Shown here: piece after piece, positions 29,205-35,496 of the stretch
Layout of the letters: each line of letters begins with the position of its first letter
How positions within the stretch are numbered: the stretch's first letter is position 1
Source: an uncultured Dehalococcoidia bacterium
GTDB lineage: Bacteria; Chloroflexota; Dehalococcoidia; Lucifugimonadales; CAJWER01
DNA length: 51,644 nucleotides
Reading direction: 5' to 3'
Assembly (NCBI GenBank): GCA_958296115.1
Contig: OY282443.1
Location: 1-51,644 of the forward strand
The notes under the pieces: model-generated
What the model was told of the DNA's origin: nothing
The model's input: the letters and a program-made list of their open reading frames with translations, nothing else
The model's database searches: none
Translations under genes and position numbers: made by a program

Positions 29205-30561
29205 CGAGCTGGCCGCGATGCTGATCGAGACGAAGAAGCCCATCGTGTGCGTGTCGGGCGGGCGTACGTCGGGCAAGTCTTGGAGTTGCGCACAGGCTCT
29301 GCTCTATCGCGGGCTGATGGGAGAGGAGCGGATACTGGCGGCGCGGGAATTTCAGGCGTCGCTGGAGCAGAGCGCGATGGCGTTGCACCGGAAGCTGGCG
29401 CTCGACGACCCGATGTTGGAAGGCAAGTGGGCCACGACGGCGCGAGTGATGCGGTCGATCACGGGAAGCGAGATCATGTACCGGGGGTTGTCGGAGGCTA
29501 CGGGGACCAGCCGGTCGCTTCGGTCGATGGAGGGCATCACGCTCACGCACGTCGAGGAGGCTCAGTACGTCTCGCGCGCGAGCATGGAAGAGATGATGCC
29601 GGTGGTGCGGCGGGCTCCGGGCTCCCAAGTGTTCTTCACCTACAATCCGCGGTTCCCCAGCGATCCGGTGCACCAGCTGGCCACGAGTGGGCGAGAGGAC
29701 GTGCTCCACTTGCACGTGGACTGGAGACGGCTGGCCGCGGAGGGCTTGCTGGGCGCGGGCGCGTTGCAGGAGATCGAGCAGTTCAAGGAGCAGTTCGAGG
29801 ACCGGTACGCGTGCGTGTATCTGGGCAAGATGGACGAAGACGAGCTGGGGGTTCGGCGCGTGCTGGCGTGGAGGGACGTGGAGCGGGCGTTCGCGGCGGG
29901 CGAGACGGTCGAAGCGGAGGGCCAAGTCCACGGCGGGTTCGACGTGGCCGACCAGGGCTCCGCGCGGAATTGCCTGGCACTGCGCCGGGGCGGCGTAGTG
30001 TTCCACGTGGAGCGTTGGAGCGGGCGCGGCAGCACGGTGGGGCGGAGCGCGTCGCGGGCCTTCGGAGTGGCGGCGGAGCACGGGGCCACGAAGGTCTTCT
30101 ACGACGCGGGCGGGCTGGGGAGCGGAGTGCGGAGCGAGGTGGAGCGTCAGGGTCCGCCGGGCGAGTGGATCGGCGTCAACTTCGGCGGGCGTCCCGCGAA
30201 GCCGAATGTGTGGTACACCGTGGGCCAGCGCCAGAAGGACGCCTTCGCCAATCGGGCGGCTCAGCTGGCGTGGGCGGTCCGGTTGCGGGCGGAGAAGCTC
30301 AAGGCGGGCGAGGGAAACGACGGGATCGCCTTCGGCCCGGAGGTCAAGCGGTGGCAGGTCGAGGGCGACATGATGCGTCCCACGTGGGATGATCGAACGG
30401 GCAAGATCGTGGTGAAGAAGGCGGAGCGCGGAGAGGAGAGCCCGGACGTGTTCGACGCCGTGGTGCTGGCCTTCGGCGCGGACAGCGAGCAGGGCCTCTG
30501 TCTGGGCAAGTCGCCCTACGAGCGCTGGCGGGAGGCGAGAGCGCTCAGGCTGGTGTCCTAG
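29194..30561 (+). CDS. terminase large subunit
   Basis: The 455-residue motor packages DNA into proheads. The ATPase has SGGRTSGKSWS (Walker A), and GITLTHVEEAQYV where VEE gives the Walker B acid and catalytic Glu. The coupling segment FFTYNPRFP follows. The nuclease half shows GGFDVADQGSARNCLALRRG, KVFYDAGGLGSG and ESPDVFDAVVLAF with conserved acids. Best fit is the PBSX/Terminase_3-like group. ATG at 29194 or the GTG three bases later overlaps the TerS stop. Confidence 0.95.
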   Translation: MVISELAAMLIETKKPIVCVSGGRTSGKSWSCAQALLYRGLMGEERILAAREFQASLEQSAMALHRKLALDDPMLEGKWATTARVMRSITGSEIMYRGLSEATGTSRSLRSMEGITLTHVEEAQYVSRASMEEMMPVVRRAPGSQVFFTYNPRFPSDPVHQLATSGREDVLHLHVDWRRLAAEGLLGAGALQEIEQFKEQFEDRYACVYLGKMDEDELGVRRVLAWRDVERAFAAGETVEAEGQVHGGFDVADQGSARNCLALRRGGVVFHVERWSGRGSTVGRSASRAFGVAAEHGATKVFYDAGGLGSGVRSEVERQGPPGEWIGVNFGGRPAKPNVWYTVGQRQKDAFANRAAQLAWAVRLRAEKLKAGEGNDGIAFGPEVKRWQVEGDMMRPTWDDRTGKIVVKKAERGEESPDVFDAVVLAFGADSEQGLCLGKSPYERWREARALRLVS

Positions 30562-30564
30562 AGA

Positions 30565-30595
30565 TTCTTCTCGCGCGTGCGCGTGTACGTGCGCG
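30565..30595. repeat. CG-alternating element after terminase
   Basis: The gap between the terminase stop and the convergent gene contains TTCTCGCGCGTGCGCGTGTA then CGTGCGCGTC. The left part matches the arm CTCGCGC of the dispersed palindromes, and CGCGC/GCGCG can pair. No T-run follows, so a terminator is not supported. Confidence 0.45.
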
Positions 30596-30841
30596 TCACC
30601 GCGGCCAGTCCGCGATCTCGGGGCCGTGGGAGCCGTTCCATGTCCCGCCGGGCCCCAGCGCGATGCTGGACCCGTCGGGGAAGACCCACCGGCGGCTGAC
30701 CTTGCAGTCCGGCTTCACGGTCCGCACAGCGCCGTGAGCCGCCGCGAGCTTGTCGAGAACGCGGCTGAGCAGGGCGGAGCAGGGCCAGCCCCGGTGCATC
30801 CCGACGGCGCGGCCTACGGCTTGAGCAGTGGACGCTTTCAT
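30596..30841 (-). CDS. unknown 81-aa protein
   Basis: Last gene of the leftward accessory cassette. The N terminus is helical and basic (AQAVGRAVGMHRGWPCSALL) and the rest mixed (CKVSRRWVFPDGSSIALGPG). Starts at 30841 in an ATGA overlap. No family recognised. Confidence 0.7.
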   Translation of the reverse strand: MKASTAQAVGRAVGMHRGWPCSALLSRVLDKLAAAHGAVRTVKPDCKVSRRWVFPDGSSIALGPGGTWNGSHGPEIADWPR

Positions 30842-31041
30842 GGCGCTATCGTCTCCGTGACGCCGGGCTCGTAGCCGTCGGGCCAGTCTATGATTGCCGT
30901 CGGGTAGCGTTCGGCGACCTTCTTGGCGATGTCGTCGATAGGCCCGAAGGCCACGATCCGCCCTCGGGCGTCGATGAGTCTGTATCTGTCGCAGTAGCCG
31001 CCGTCGTGGCGAAGCGTCATGCGCGGGCCGGTGATGGTCAT
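30838..31041 (-). CDS. unknown 67-aa alpha/beta protein
   Basis: The ATG at 31041 overlaps the upstream stop; other in-frame starts are at 31053 and 31020. The product has RYRLIDARGRIVAFGPIDDI, a beta-hairpin followed by helix, then ERYPTAIIDWPDGYEP. Function unknown. Confidence 0.68.
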   Translation of the reverse strand: MTITGPRMTLRHDGGYCDRYRLIDARGRIVAFGPIDDIAKKVAERYPTAIIDWPDGYEPGVTETIAP

Positions 31042-31202
31042 GCTTCGTCGCACTCCTTGCAGATCAGGCAGTCCTGGGGACCGCCGGCGTTGCCGAAGTC
31101 CACCTTGGTTTCGATGGTTCCCTTGCCTGGGGCCTCCACGTCGTACCAGAGGCAGAGCTCGCAGTCCGGTGTCGGGTCGGTCGGTGGTGTCTGGTTGGTC
31201 AT
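31038..31202 (-). CDS. 54-aa zinc-ribbon-like protein
   Basis: Two cysteine pairs, CELC and CLICKEC, are spaced about 30 residues apart, suggesting a single zinc site. It overlaps both neighbours by 4 bp. Function unknown. Confidence 0.7.
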   Translation of the reverse strand: MTNQTPPTDPTPDCELCLWYDVEAPGKGTIETKVDFGNAGGPQDCLICKECDEA

Positions 31203-31651
31203 TCGACGTGCTTCCATGTCTCGCGCTTGACTACGCTGGCGACGGATCGGGGGCTGACGCCGTAGCGTCGAGACAGAGACGAGAAGTTCTCGCTGCCTTC
31301 GGCGTGGAGTCGTCGAATCTCGCGCACGTCGTCTTCGGTGACTTTGGCGTTGTTGGTGTGGAACCCCTTGGGCTTCTTCCAGCCCGAGCCTTTCGGTTCC
31401 GGCTCTTTGAAGGGCTCTTTGCGTACTCGGCCTCGCGGGCGTTGCTCGATGTCGCCGTGCGTGCGAAAGCGGGCGTAGTGCATCGAGCACATTCCGCGCG
31501 CCGCGCGTCCGCGGAAGCATCCTTCGACGGAGCACCGGTTCTCGTTGAGCAGCTTGGAGAGCTGGCGGACCTTGAGCATGAGGCAGACGATGGCCATGAC
31601 GGCCACCGCCAGCAGCATCCCAAGGGATTCGGGGGAGATGGGGATGTTCAT
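31199..31651 (-). CDS. membrane-anchored zinc knuckle/HTH protein
   Basis: The 150-residue product starts with a transmembrane helix (LGMLLAVAVMAIVCLMLKV). A knuckle CSVEGCFRG...MCSMHYARF follows, then VTEDDVREIRRLHAEGSENF and YGVSPRSVASVVKRETWKHV. The last two parts closely resemble the protein at 1360-1749. A DNA-binding domain behind a membrane helix is unusual and could tether DNA to the membrane. Starts at 31651 with a palindrome just upstream. Confidence 0.82.
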   Translation of the reverse strand: MNIPISPESLGMLLAVAVMAIVCLMLKVRQLSKLLNENRCSVEGCFRGRAARGMCSMHYARFRTHGDIEQRPRGRVRKEPFKEPEPKGSGWKKPKGFHTNNAKVTEDDVREIRRLHAEGSENFSSLSRRYGVSPRSVASVVKRETWKHVE

Positions 31652-31950
31652 GAGTCTCCTTCTCGCGTGTGCGTACGCGAGCTGATTGGGAGGAGGATGC
31701 CGGATTCAAGGTCCGGCGGTTCGGGTTCTACGTAGGGGCCGCAGTGCTCCAGCACGATTGCGCCGGGACCAACTTCGTGGAGCTTGATCATGATGGAGCC
31801 TGCTCGGACGGCTTCGGCGCGGTGGCGGAAGCTGGTGGTGTCCGCGAGCCACTTGGCGATCCCACGGCGGCCCAGGGGCCCGTAGGCCTCGGGTTGGCGC
31901 TCGTCTCGCTGGATCGGGTTCTCGGCCCGGAGCTTGTCGATGGTGTTCAT
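31648..31950 (-). CDS. unknown 100-aa protein
   Basis: Starts at 31950 in an ATGA overlap. A polar, helical N terminus (DKLRAENPIQRDERQPEAYG) is followed by a beta-like segment (AGSIMIKLHEVGPGAIVLEH). The last codons include the palindrome copy at 31662-31681, which thus is partly translated. No family recognised. Confidence 0.7.
   Translation of the reverse strand: MNTIDKLRAENPIQRDERQPEAYGPLGRRGIAKWLADTTSFRHRAEAVRAGSIMIKLHEVGPGAIVLEHCGPYVEPEPPDLESGILLPISSRTHTREGDS
31662..31681. repeat. 20-bp palindrome CTCGCGT-N6-ACGCGAG, copy 2
   Basis: CTCGCGT (31662-31668), centre GTGCGT, ACGCGAG (31675-31681). It sits just upstream of the start of the membrane-anchored zinc/HTH gene. Confidence 0.72.
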
Positions 31951-32240
31951 ATGTCCACGGAGTCGTCGCTGGAGCCGGGGTAGCTCAGTCCGCGTTCTTT
32001 CATGTAGCGGGCGAACCCGTCCTGGCGCTTCTTGATCTGGCGGGCCAGGTCGAGGTCGAACTGGGTCGGAAGCCAGTCTTCGGGCGGGGGCTCGGTGATG
32101 TGCTGATCCTCGCACTTGAGCCTGATTGCCCAGATCATCTTCCATGCGAAGAGCCGAAGCTCGGGCGGAGCGTCGGGCACGCGCTTCATGCACTCGCGCT
32201 GAAGGTGGGTACCGGGGTTCATCATCGTTTCGGTGTCCAT
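31947..32240 (-). CDS. unknown 97-aa protein
   Basis: ATG at 32240 or 32225; neither has a strong ribosome binding site. The product is helical with CMKRVPDAPPELRLFAWKMI and an acidic tail. First gene of this sub-operon after a 112-bp gap that contains palindrome copy 3. Function unknown. Confidence 0.7.
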   Translation of the reverse strand: MDTETMMNPGTHLQRECMKRVPDAPPELRLFAWKMIWAIRLKCEDQHITEPPPEDWLPTQFDLDLARQIKKRQDGFARYMKERGLSYPGSSDDSVDI

Positions 32241-32303
32241 GCTTGAGGATGCGATACAGGCGTTTCTCGCGGTCGAGCAGGCGATCCGGCGTCGTTGGCC
32301 CGG

Positions 32304-32323
32304 CTCGCGCGTACGTGCGCGAG
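32304..32323. repeat. 20-bp palindrome CTCGCGC-N6-GCGCGAG, copy 3
   Basis: CTCGCGC (32304-32310), centre GTACGT, GCGCGAG (32317-32323), placed in the gap upstream of the 32240 gene. As the only non-coding gap in this part of the cassette, it may hold an operator. Confidence 0.75.
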
Positions 32324-32352
32324 AAACCGCCTTTCTCGGCGCGACACGGCCC

Positions 32353-33540
32353 TTACTCCGGCCACCGGAGCCGAGCCCGCGTCACCGTGGTCTCCTTCCG
32401 GCCTTGGAAGATGGCGTGGGATTTGACCGTGGCGTCCATGATCACGAGGAAGCGGCCCTGGCCGTCCTTGACCGACGCCGGGATGGGCTTGTCGGGACGG
32501 CCCTCGTGGTCCAGGTAGAGGCTGGTGCCCGACACCGGGACGCCGTGGTCGCTGTACCACCAGTTGATCCTGTTGCCCTTGAAATCCTCCATCCGCACCA
32601 GCGTGGAGTCTCCGTAGTAGCCTGTGGTGATCCTGGTGCCCAGGATGGCGACGCGCTGGTTGCGCAACCGCTCGCCCACCTGGCCGATGTAGTTGCTGTT
32701 GTTGCTCTCTCGCCGCTCTTCCATCTCCCGCCTCCACACCGGGACGATGGCGGCGGCCAGCCCGACGTGGCGGAACGAGCACCAGCCCGCTTGCGCGATG
32801 GCCTGGACGTTGTTCATGAAGCTGGACTGGCCGGGATCCATCGCCGCCGCCCACTTGGTCGCCATCTGGGCTTGCGCGTGGTCGTCGGGCGTCGGCATCT
32901 CGCCACGGGGCTCGAGGCAGTCGTCGAGTGCGCTGGTGGCGGTGGCGGGACGCTCGAACGAGGCCTTGGTCTTGGGCGTCCAGCCCGCCCGGCGGATGTG
33001 CATGACGACGAAGGCGAGGTACTCGTGGAGGTTGATGGAGTCCGTCTTTACCTGCTCGTCTTCCCACCAGTCAGGCCCCAGCTCGTCGAAGTAGCCCCAG
33101 AGGTCCGAGAGGCCCATCTTGATCCCCAGGAACGACGCCATGCAAGACGAGCCCACCTGGACCGGATCGCTTCCGTTCTCCGCGACCAAGTAGGTCACCT
33201 TGCGCTCGCGCGCGAGCTGGCAGTGGGAGCAGACGGGCTCCGCCGTCCGCCAGCGGGCGTCGATCGACGGCCCGCCCGGCGGCCCGGTTACGACGGCCGG
33301 GTTCGTCTCGTGGTCGATCCGCGCCACGATGGCGAAGTCTCCGAGCCGCGGAGTGGTGCCGTGGAGCTCGACGACGACCAGGCTCTTCCTCTGCTGGACG
33401 AAGGGCTTGCCGATGTCGAGCCGGAGCCCGTCGGCGGCACCGATCTTCTCGGCCCGCTTGAGGAGTCGCGCGAAGCGCTGCTCGGCGGCGGCGGTGAACT
33501 GCGCCGGGATGATCCAGGACACGACGTTGGAGTCGCTCAT
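32353..33540 (-). CDS. 395-aa zinc-containing phage protein, unknown function
   Basis: The N-terminal half contains CSHCQLARERKVTYLVAENG followed by VQVGSSCMASFLG, a zinc site next to a glycine-rich turn seen in several large phage proteins. The C-terminal 140 residues (NYIGQVGERLRNQRVAILGT, GYYGDSTLVRMEDFKGNRIN, ATVKSHAIFQGRKETTVTRA) look like an OB-type beta barrel. It is by far the largest gene in the accessory cassette. Probably nucleic-acid related; no firm family. Starts at 33540 in an ATGA overlap. Confidence 0.78.
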   Translation of the reverse strand: MSDSNVVSWIIPAQFTAAAEQRFARLLKRAEKIGAADGLRLDIGKPFVQQRKSLVVVELHGTTPRLGDFAIVARIDHETNPAVVTGPPGGPSIDARWRTAEPVCSHCQLARERKVTYLVAENGSDPVQVGSSCMASFLGIKMGLSDLWGYFDELGPDWWEDEQVKTDSINLHEYLAFVVMHIRRAGWTPKTKASFERPATATSALDDCLEPRGEMPTPDDHAQAQMATKWAAAMDPGQSSFMNNVQAIAQAGWCSFRHVGLAAAIVPVWRREMEERRESNNSNYIGQVGERLRNQRVAILGTRITTGYYGDSTLVRMEDFKGNRINWWYSDHGVPVSGTSLYLDHEGRPDKPIPASVKDGQGRFLVIMDATVKSHAIFQGRKETTVTRARLRWPE

Positions 33541-33656
33541 TCGAACATTCCTCCCAAGATGGGGGCTCCGTCGTGGCGACGGAGATCGGGGTCGTTGACG
33601 CGAGCTTCGTTCAGCTCCTCTTCGGGAGGGCTCGTGCACTTCGGCCAGCCCGCCAT
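33537..33656 (-). CDS. 39-residue protein, possibly fused to upstream gene by frame change
   Basis: A short ORF from 33656 coupled by TGATG to the upstream gene and by ATGA to the downstream one. It is also in frame with the unshifted reading of the upstream gene, so a C8 tract would fuse the two. Polar sequence (SPPEEELNEARVNDPDLRRH). Function unknown. Confidence 0.55.
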   Translation of the reverse strand: MAGWPKCTSPPEEELNEARVNDPDLRRHDGAPILGGMFE

Positions 33657-33968
33657 CAGGCGTTCAGGTGGCAGAAGATGAGCTGGGACGCCTCTTCGGC
33701 CACGTAGTGGACAGTGTAGTCGTCGGTGTCGGGGAAGGCTTCCTCCGTGCTGATCTTCGCGTGCTCGTATGCGTCGTCGGGCGTGATGTTTCCGACGTGG
33801 CCTCGCGGCAAGCGGATCTTCGCCAGGGGGGGGCGCGGACAAGTCCGCGTCGTAGGCTTCGACGGCGGCGCTGATCATTTCGCCGTAGGCCCAAAGCGTG
33901 GCTTTGAAGAGGCGAGACTGGGCGTTGCTGGCGGTTGACGGCGCAGTAGGGGTCTGGGCCGGGGTCAT
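33656..33968 (-). CDS. 103-aa protein interrupted by a C8 tract (frameshift)
   Basis: From ATG 33968 the frame reads well to AYDADLSAPP, then meets CCCCCCCC (33833-33826). The protein-like continuation LAKIRLPRGHVGNITPDDAY to IFCHLNA lies in the +1 frame and ends at 33656. A tract of seven Cs would restore one 103-residue ORF. With eight, only slippage or +1 frameshifting gives it. Assembly error, phase variation and programmed frameshift are all possible. Residues 17-21 read QSRLF. Confidence 0.7.
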
Positions 33969-34186
33969 GTCATCTTCCTTTCGATCTTGGGGTCCAGCTT
34001 GTAGGCTTCCAAGCGGCAGGCGAAGGCCTTGTTGCGGGCGCGAGACTCCGACGCCCGAAGCCCCGCCATCCTCCGGCGGTCGTTCATGGACCAAGCGTAG
34101 TCGGCTCGGCTCCGGCGCTCTCGCTCCGCGGCCTCCCACTGCTTGGCTCGGTTCCACCAGTCGGCGGCGGTCATCTTCTTGGCCAT
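33965..34186 (-). CDS. small basic helical protein, 73 aa
   Basis: A highly charged protein (AKQWEAAERERRSRADYAWS) starting at 34186 and overlapping the next gene by ATGA. Possibly binds nucleic acid; no family recognised. Confidence 0.72.
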   Translation of the reverse strand: MAKKMTAADWWNRAKQWEAAERERRSRADYAWSMNDRRRMAGLRASESRARNKAFACRLEAYKLDPKIERKMT

Positions 34187-34191
34187 TGTCC

Positions 34192-34494
34192 CTAGCTCAG
34201 GGAAGCGAGGTACTGGGCGCGAGTGATGGGCGGGCGCGGACGCCCGCGAGGCCGTCCCGACAGCCCGCTGAGGCGAACCGGCAACAGGCCCATTTCGTCC
34301 CAGGCCTCGTCGGTGGCCTGTCTCGCGATGTCGTCGCGGACGGAAGCGGAGCCGGCCACGTAGATCTCGATCTCTCGGGCGGCGGCGTCCTTCGCGATGT
34401 CGTAGCCCGCGGTCGGCGTCACCAAGGCCTTCAGAGCCTTGCTGGCGGCGCTCCGGGCGATGGCGGTGACTTGGGCCTTCTGGTCGGCGGTCAT
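34192..34494 (-). CDS. unknown 100-aa protein with RGRPRP segment
   Basis: The N-terminal part is helical (VTAIARSAASKALKALVTPT), and the tail contains GRPRGRPRPPITRAQ, an AT-hook-like RGRP core. It follows a short gap after the 34503 gene. A DNA-binding role is possible. Confidence 0.7.
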   Translation of the reverse strand: MTADQKAQVTAIARSAASKALKALVTPTAGYDIAKDAAAREIEIYVAGSASVRDDIARQATDEAWDEMGLLPVRLSGLSGRPRGRPRPPITRAQYLASLS

Positions 34495-34502
34495 GTCGTC
34501 TC

Positions 34503-34673
34503 CTATCGGTAGCGGTTGGTGGTGGAGCGGCGGAGCGGCTGCTTGGCAGCGGCCAGCTCTTCGTCCATCAGCGCGTCGCGGACCACGGGGGGGCTGACCT
34601 GCTGGTCTCGCCGGGCGTGGGCGCGGGCGGTGAGGGGCCCGACCTTGTGGGGTCTGTGGTGCTTCTTCTTCAT
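34503..34673 (-). CDS. small very basic protein, 56 aa
   Basis: I chose the ATG at 34673, preceded by GAGGAGAGCAGAA; the ATG at 34718 would sit at the predicted transcription start. The N terminus is MKKKHHRPHKVGPLTARAHA, strongly basic. Likely nucleic-acid binding. Expressed from the promoter at 34725-34753. Confidence 0.66.
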   Translation of the reverse strand: MKKKHHRPHKVGPLTARAHARRDQQVSPPVVRDALMDEELAAAKQPLRRSTTNRYR

Positions 34674-34724
34674 TTCTGCTCTCCTCGCGCGTGCTGTGTG
34701 GGGGGCCGTCTTCTTCATGGTTTA

Positions 34725-34753
34725 ATTATGGCTAATGCCCGCTACTCCGTCAA
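34725..34753 (-). promoter_or_regulatory. sigma70-type promoter inside the accessory cassette
   Basis: Minus-strand TTGACG (34753-34748), 17-bp spacer, CATAAT (34730-34725), followed by CCCCCCACACAGC and a GAGGAG site before ATG 34673. Confidence 0.85.
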
Positions 34754-34800
34754 GAGGTGATTTGCCGCGAGACTGCCTGCTCTCGCTCCAGAACTGTCAC

Positions 34801-34853
34801 AAAACCCCAACTTTATGGGCTCTCGTGACACTTTGACTTTTTTTCAAAGTTGG
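34801..34853 (-). terminator. possible weak terminator after the 34813 gene
   Basis: CCAACTTT (34853-34846) can pair with AAAGTTGG (34814-34807), followed by GG and TTTT on the minus strand. The loop is long and holds a second TGTCAC/GTGACA pair. Only suggestive. Confidence 0.3.
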
Positions 34854-35172
34854 TAGATTCCTCCGCCGATTTCGGCGGAAGGGACTTCACGCTCCACATC
34901 AGGAAAGACCTCATGCGGTTCGAAGGCTCCAGTTTCGAGGACCATCGTTCGCGTCTGCGATTGGGGCGATAGTCCGGGTCGCCGTCCTGGAGCACTTCCC
35001 GGTAGAGCGTCCTGCCGTCGAGCAGCTTGGCCAGCAGCCATGTGTTCGGCTCCACGTCGGTCACGTCCACGACCACCTCGTGGCCCTCGAACACTCGAGT
35101 CACGGCCCAGAGGGTTTCCCTTTCGTCCATCGACGGCAGGGGGCCCTCGGGGTCGCAGTAGGGACAGCTCAT
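34813..35172 (-). CDS. unknown 119-aa protein with N-terminal CxxC
   Basis: Starts MSCPYCDPEGPL, a single zinc-type pair. A beta-rich part (AVTRVFEGHEVVVDVTDVEP) and a basic C terminus follow. The last 40 bases are AT-rich and include an inverted repeat. ATGA overlap with the upstream gene. Function unknown. Confidence 0.72.
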   Translation of the reverse strand: MSCPYCDPEGPLPSMDERETLWAVTRVFEGHEVVVDVTDVEPNTWLLAKLLDGRTLYREVLQDGDPDYRPNRRRERWSSKLEPSNRMRSFLMWSVKSLPPKSAEESTNFEKKSKCHESP

Positions 35173-35366
35173 GTCCCCAGGGCGTTCGTCGCTTGGGCGT
35201 CCGAGAGCTCGTCGATCCACCGGTACCAGAGCCTGTCGGTGTCCGGGCTGTTGTCGATGTCGGCTCGGACCCACGCATCGAAGGTCAGGAGCTCCGGGCT
35301 GTCGTCGAGCTCGGCGCGGAGCTCGGCCATCGTGGGGTTGCGCAAGGGCGCGGCGGAATCGGTCAT
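35169..35366 (-). CDS. acidic 65-aa protein, first gene of accessory cassette
   Basis: Transcribed from the strong promoter at 35402-35430, with leader ACCCCCAACGGAGGCCC. The product is acidic (DDSPELLTFDAWVRADIDNS), a charge typical of DNA-mimic or inhibitor proteins, but this is only a composition argument. Confidence 0.72.
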   Translation of the reverse strand: MTDSAAPLRNPTMAELRAELDDSPELLTFDAWVRADIDNSPDTDRLWYRWIDELSDAQATNALGT

Positions 35367-35401
35367 GTGGGCCTCCGTTGGGGGTCAGCTTACCATGTTA
35401 C

Positions 35402-35430
35402 AGTATAACCAATGTCCCTTTCTCCGTCAA
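35402..35430 (-). promoter_or_regulatory. strong sigma70-type promoter for the accessory cassette
   Basis: Minus-strand TTGACG (35430-35425), 17-bp spacer, TATACT (35407-35402). This is the best match to the -10 consensus in the window, followed by the ACCCCCAACGGAGG leader. Confidence 0.88.
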
Positions 35431-35447
35431 GTGCTGGTGCGATTTGC

Positions 35448-35476
35448 TTGACTGGGCGGGCCATCGAGACCACATT
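35448..35476 (+). promoter_or_regulatory. promoter candidate for the portal/head operon
   Basis: Plus-strand TTGACT (35448-35453), 17-bp spacer, CACATT (35471-35476), then a GGAGAAAGCCT site before ATG 35497. The -10 is weak, which would fit a later-activated promoter. Confidence 0.45.
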
Positions 35477-35496
35477 CCTGTCGGCGGAGAAAGCCT

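Noticed and set aside
32304-32323. The palindrome as a rho-independent terminator
   Set aside because: No T-run follows on either strand; a protein-binding site fits better.
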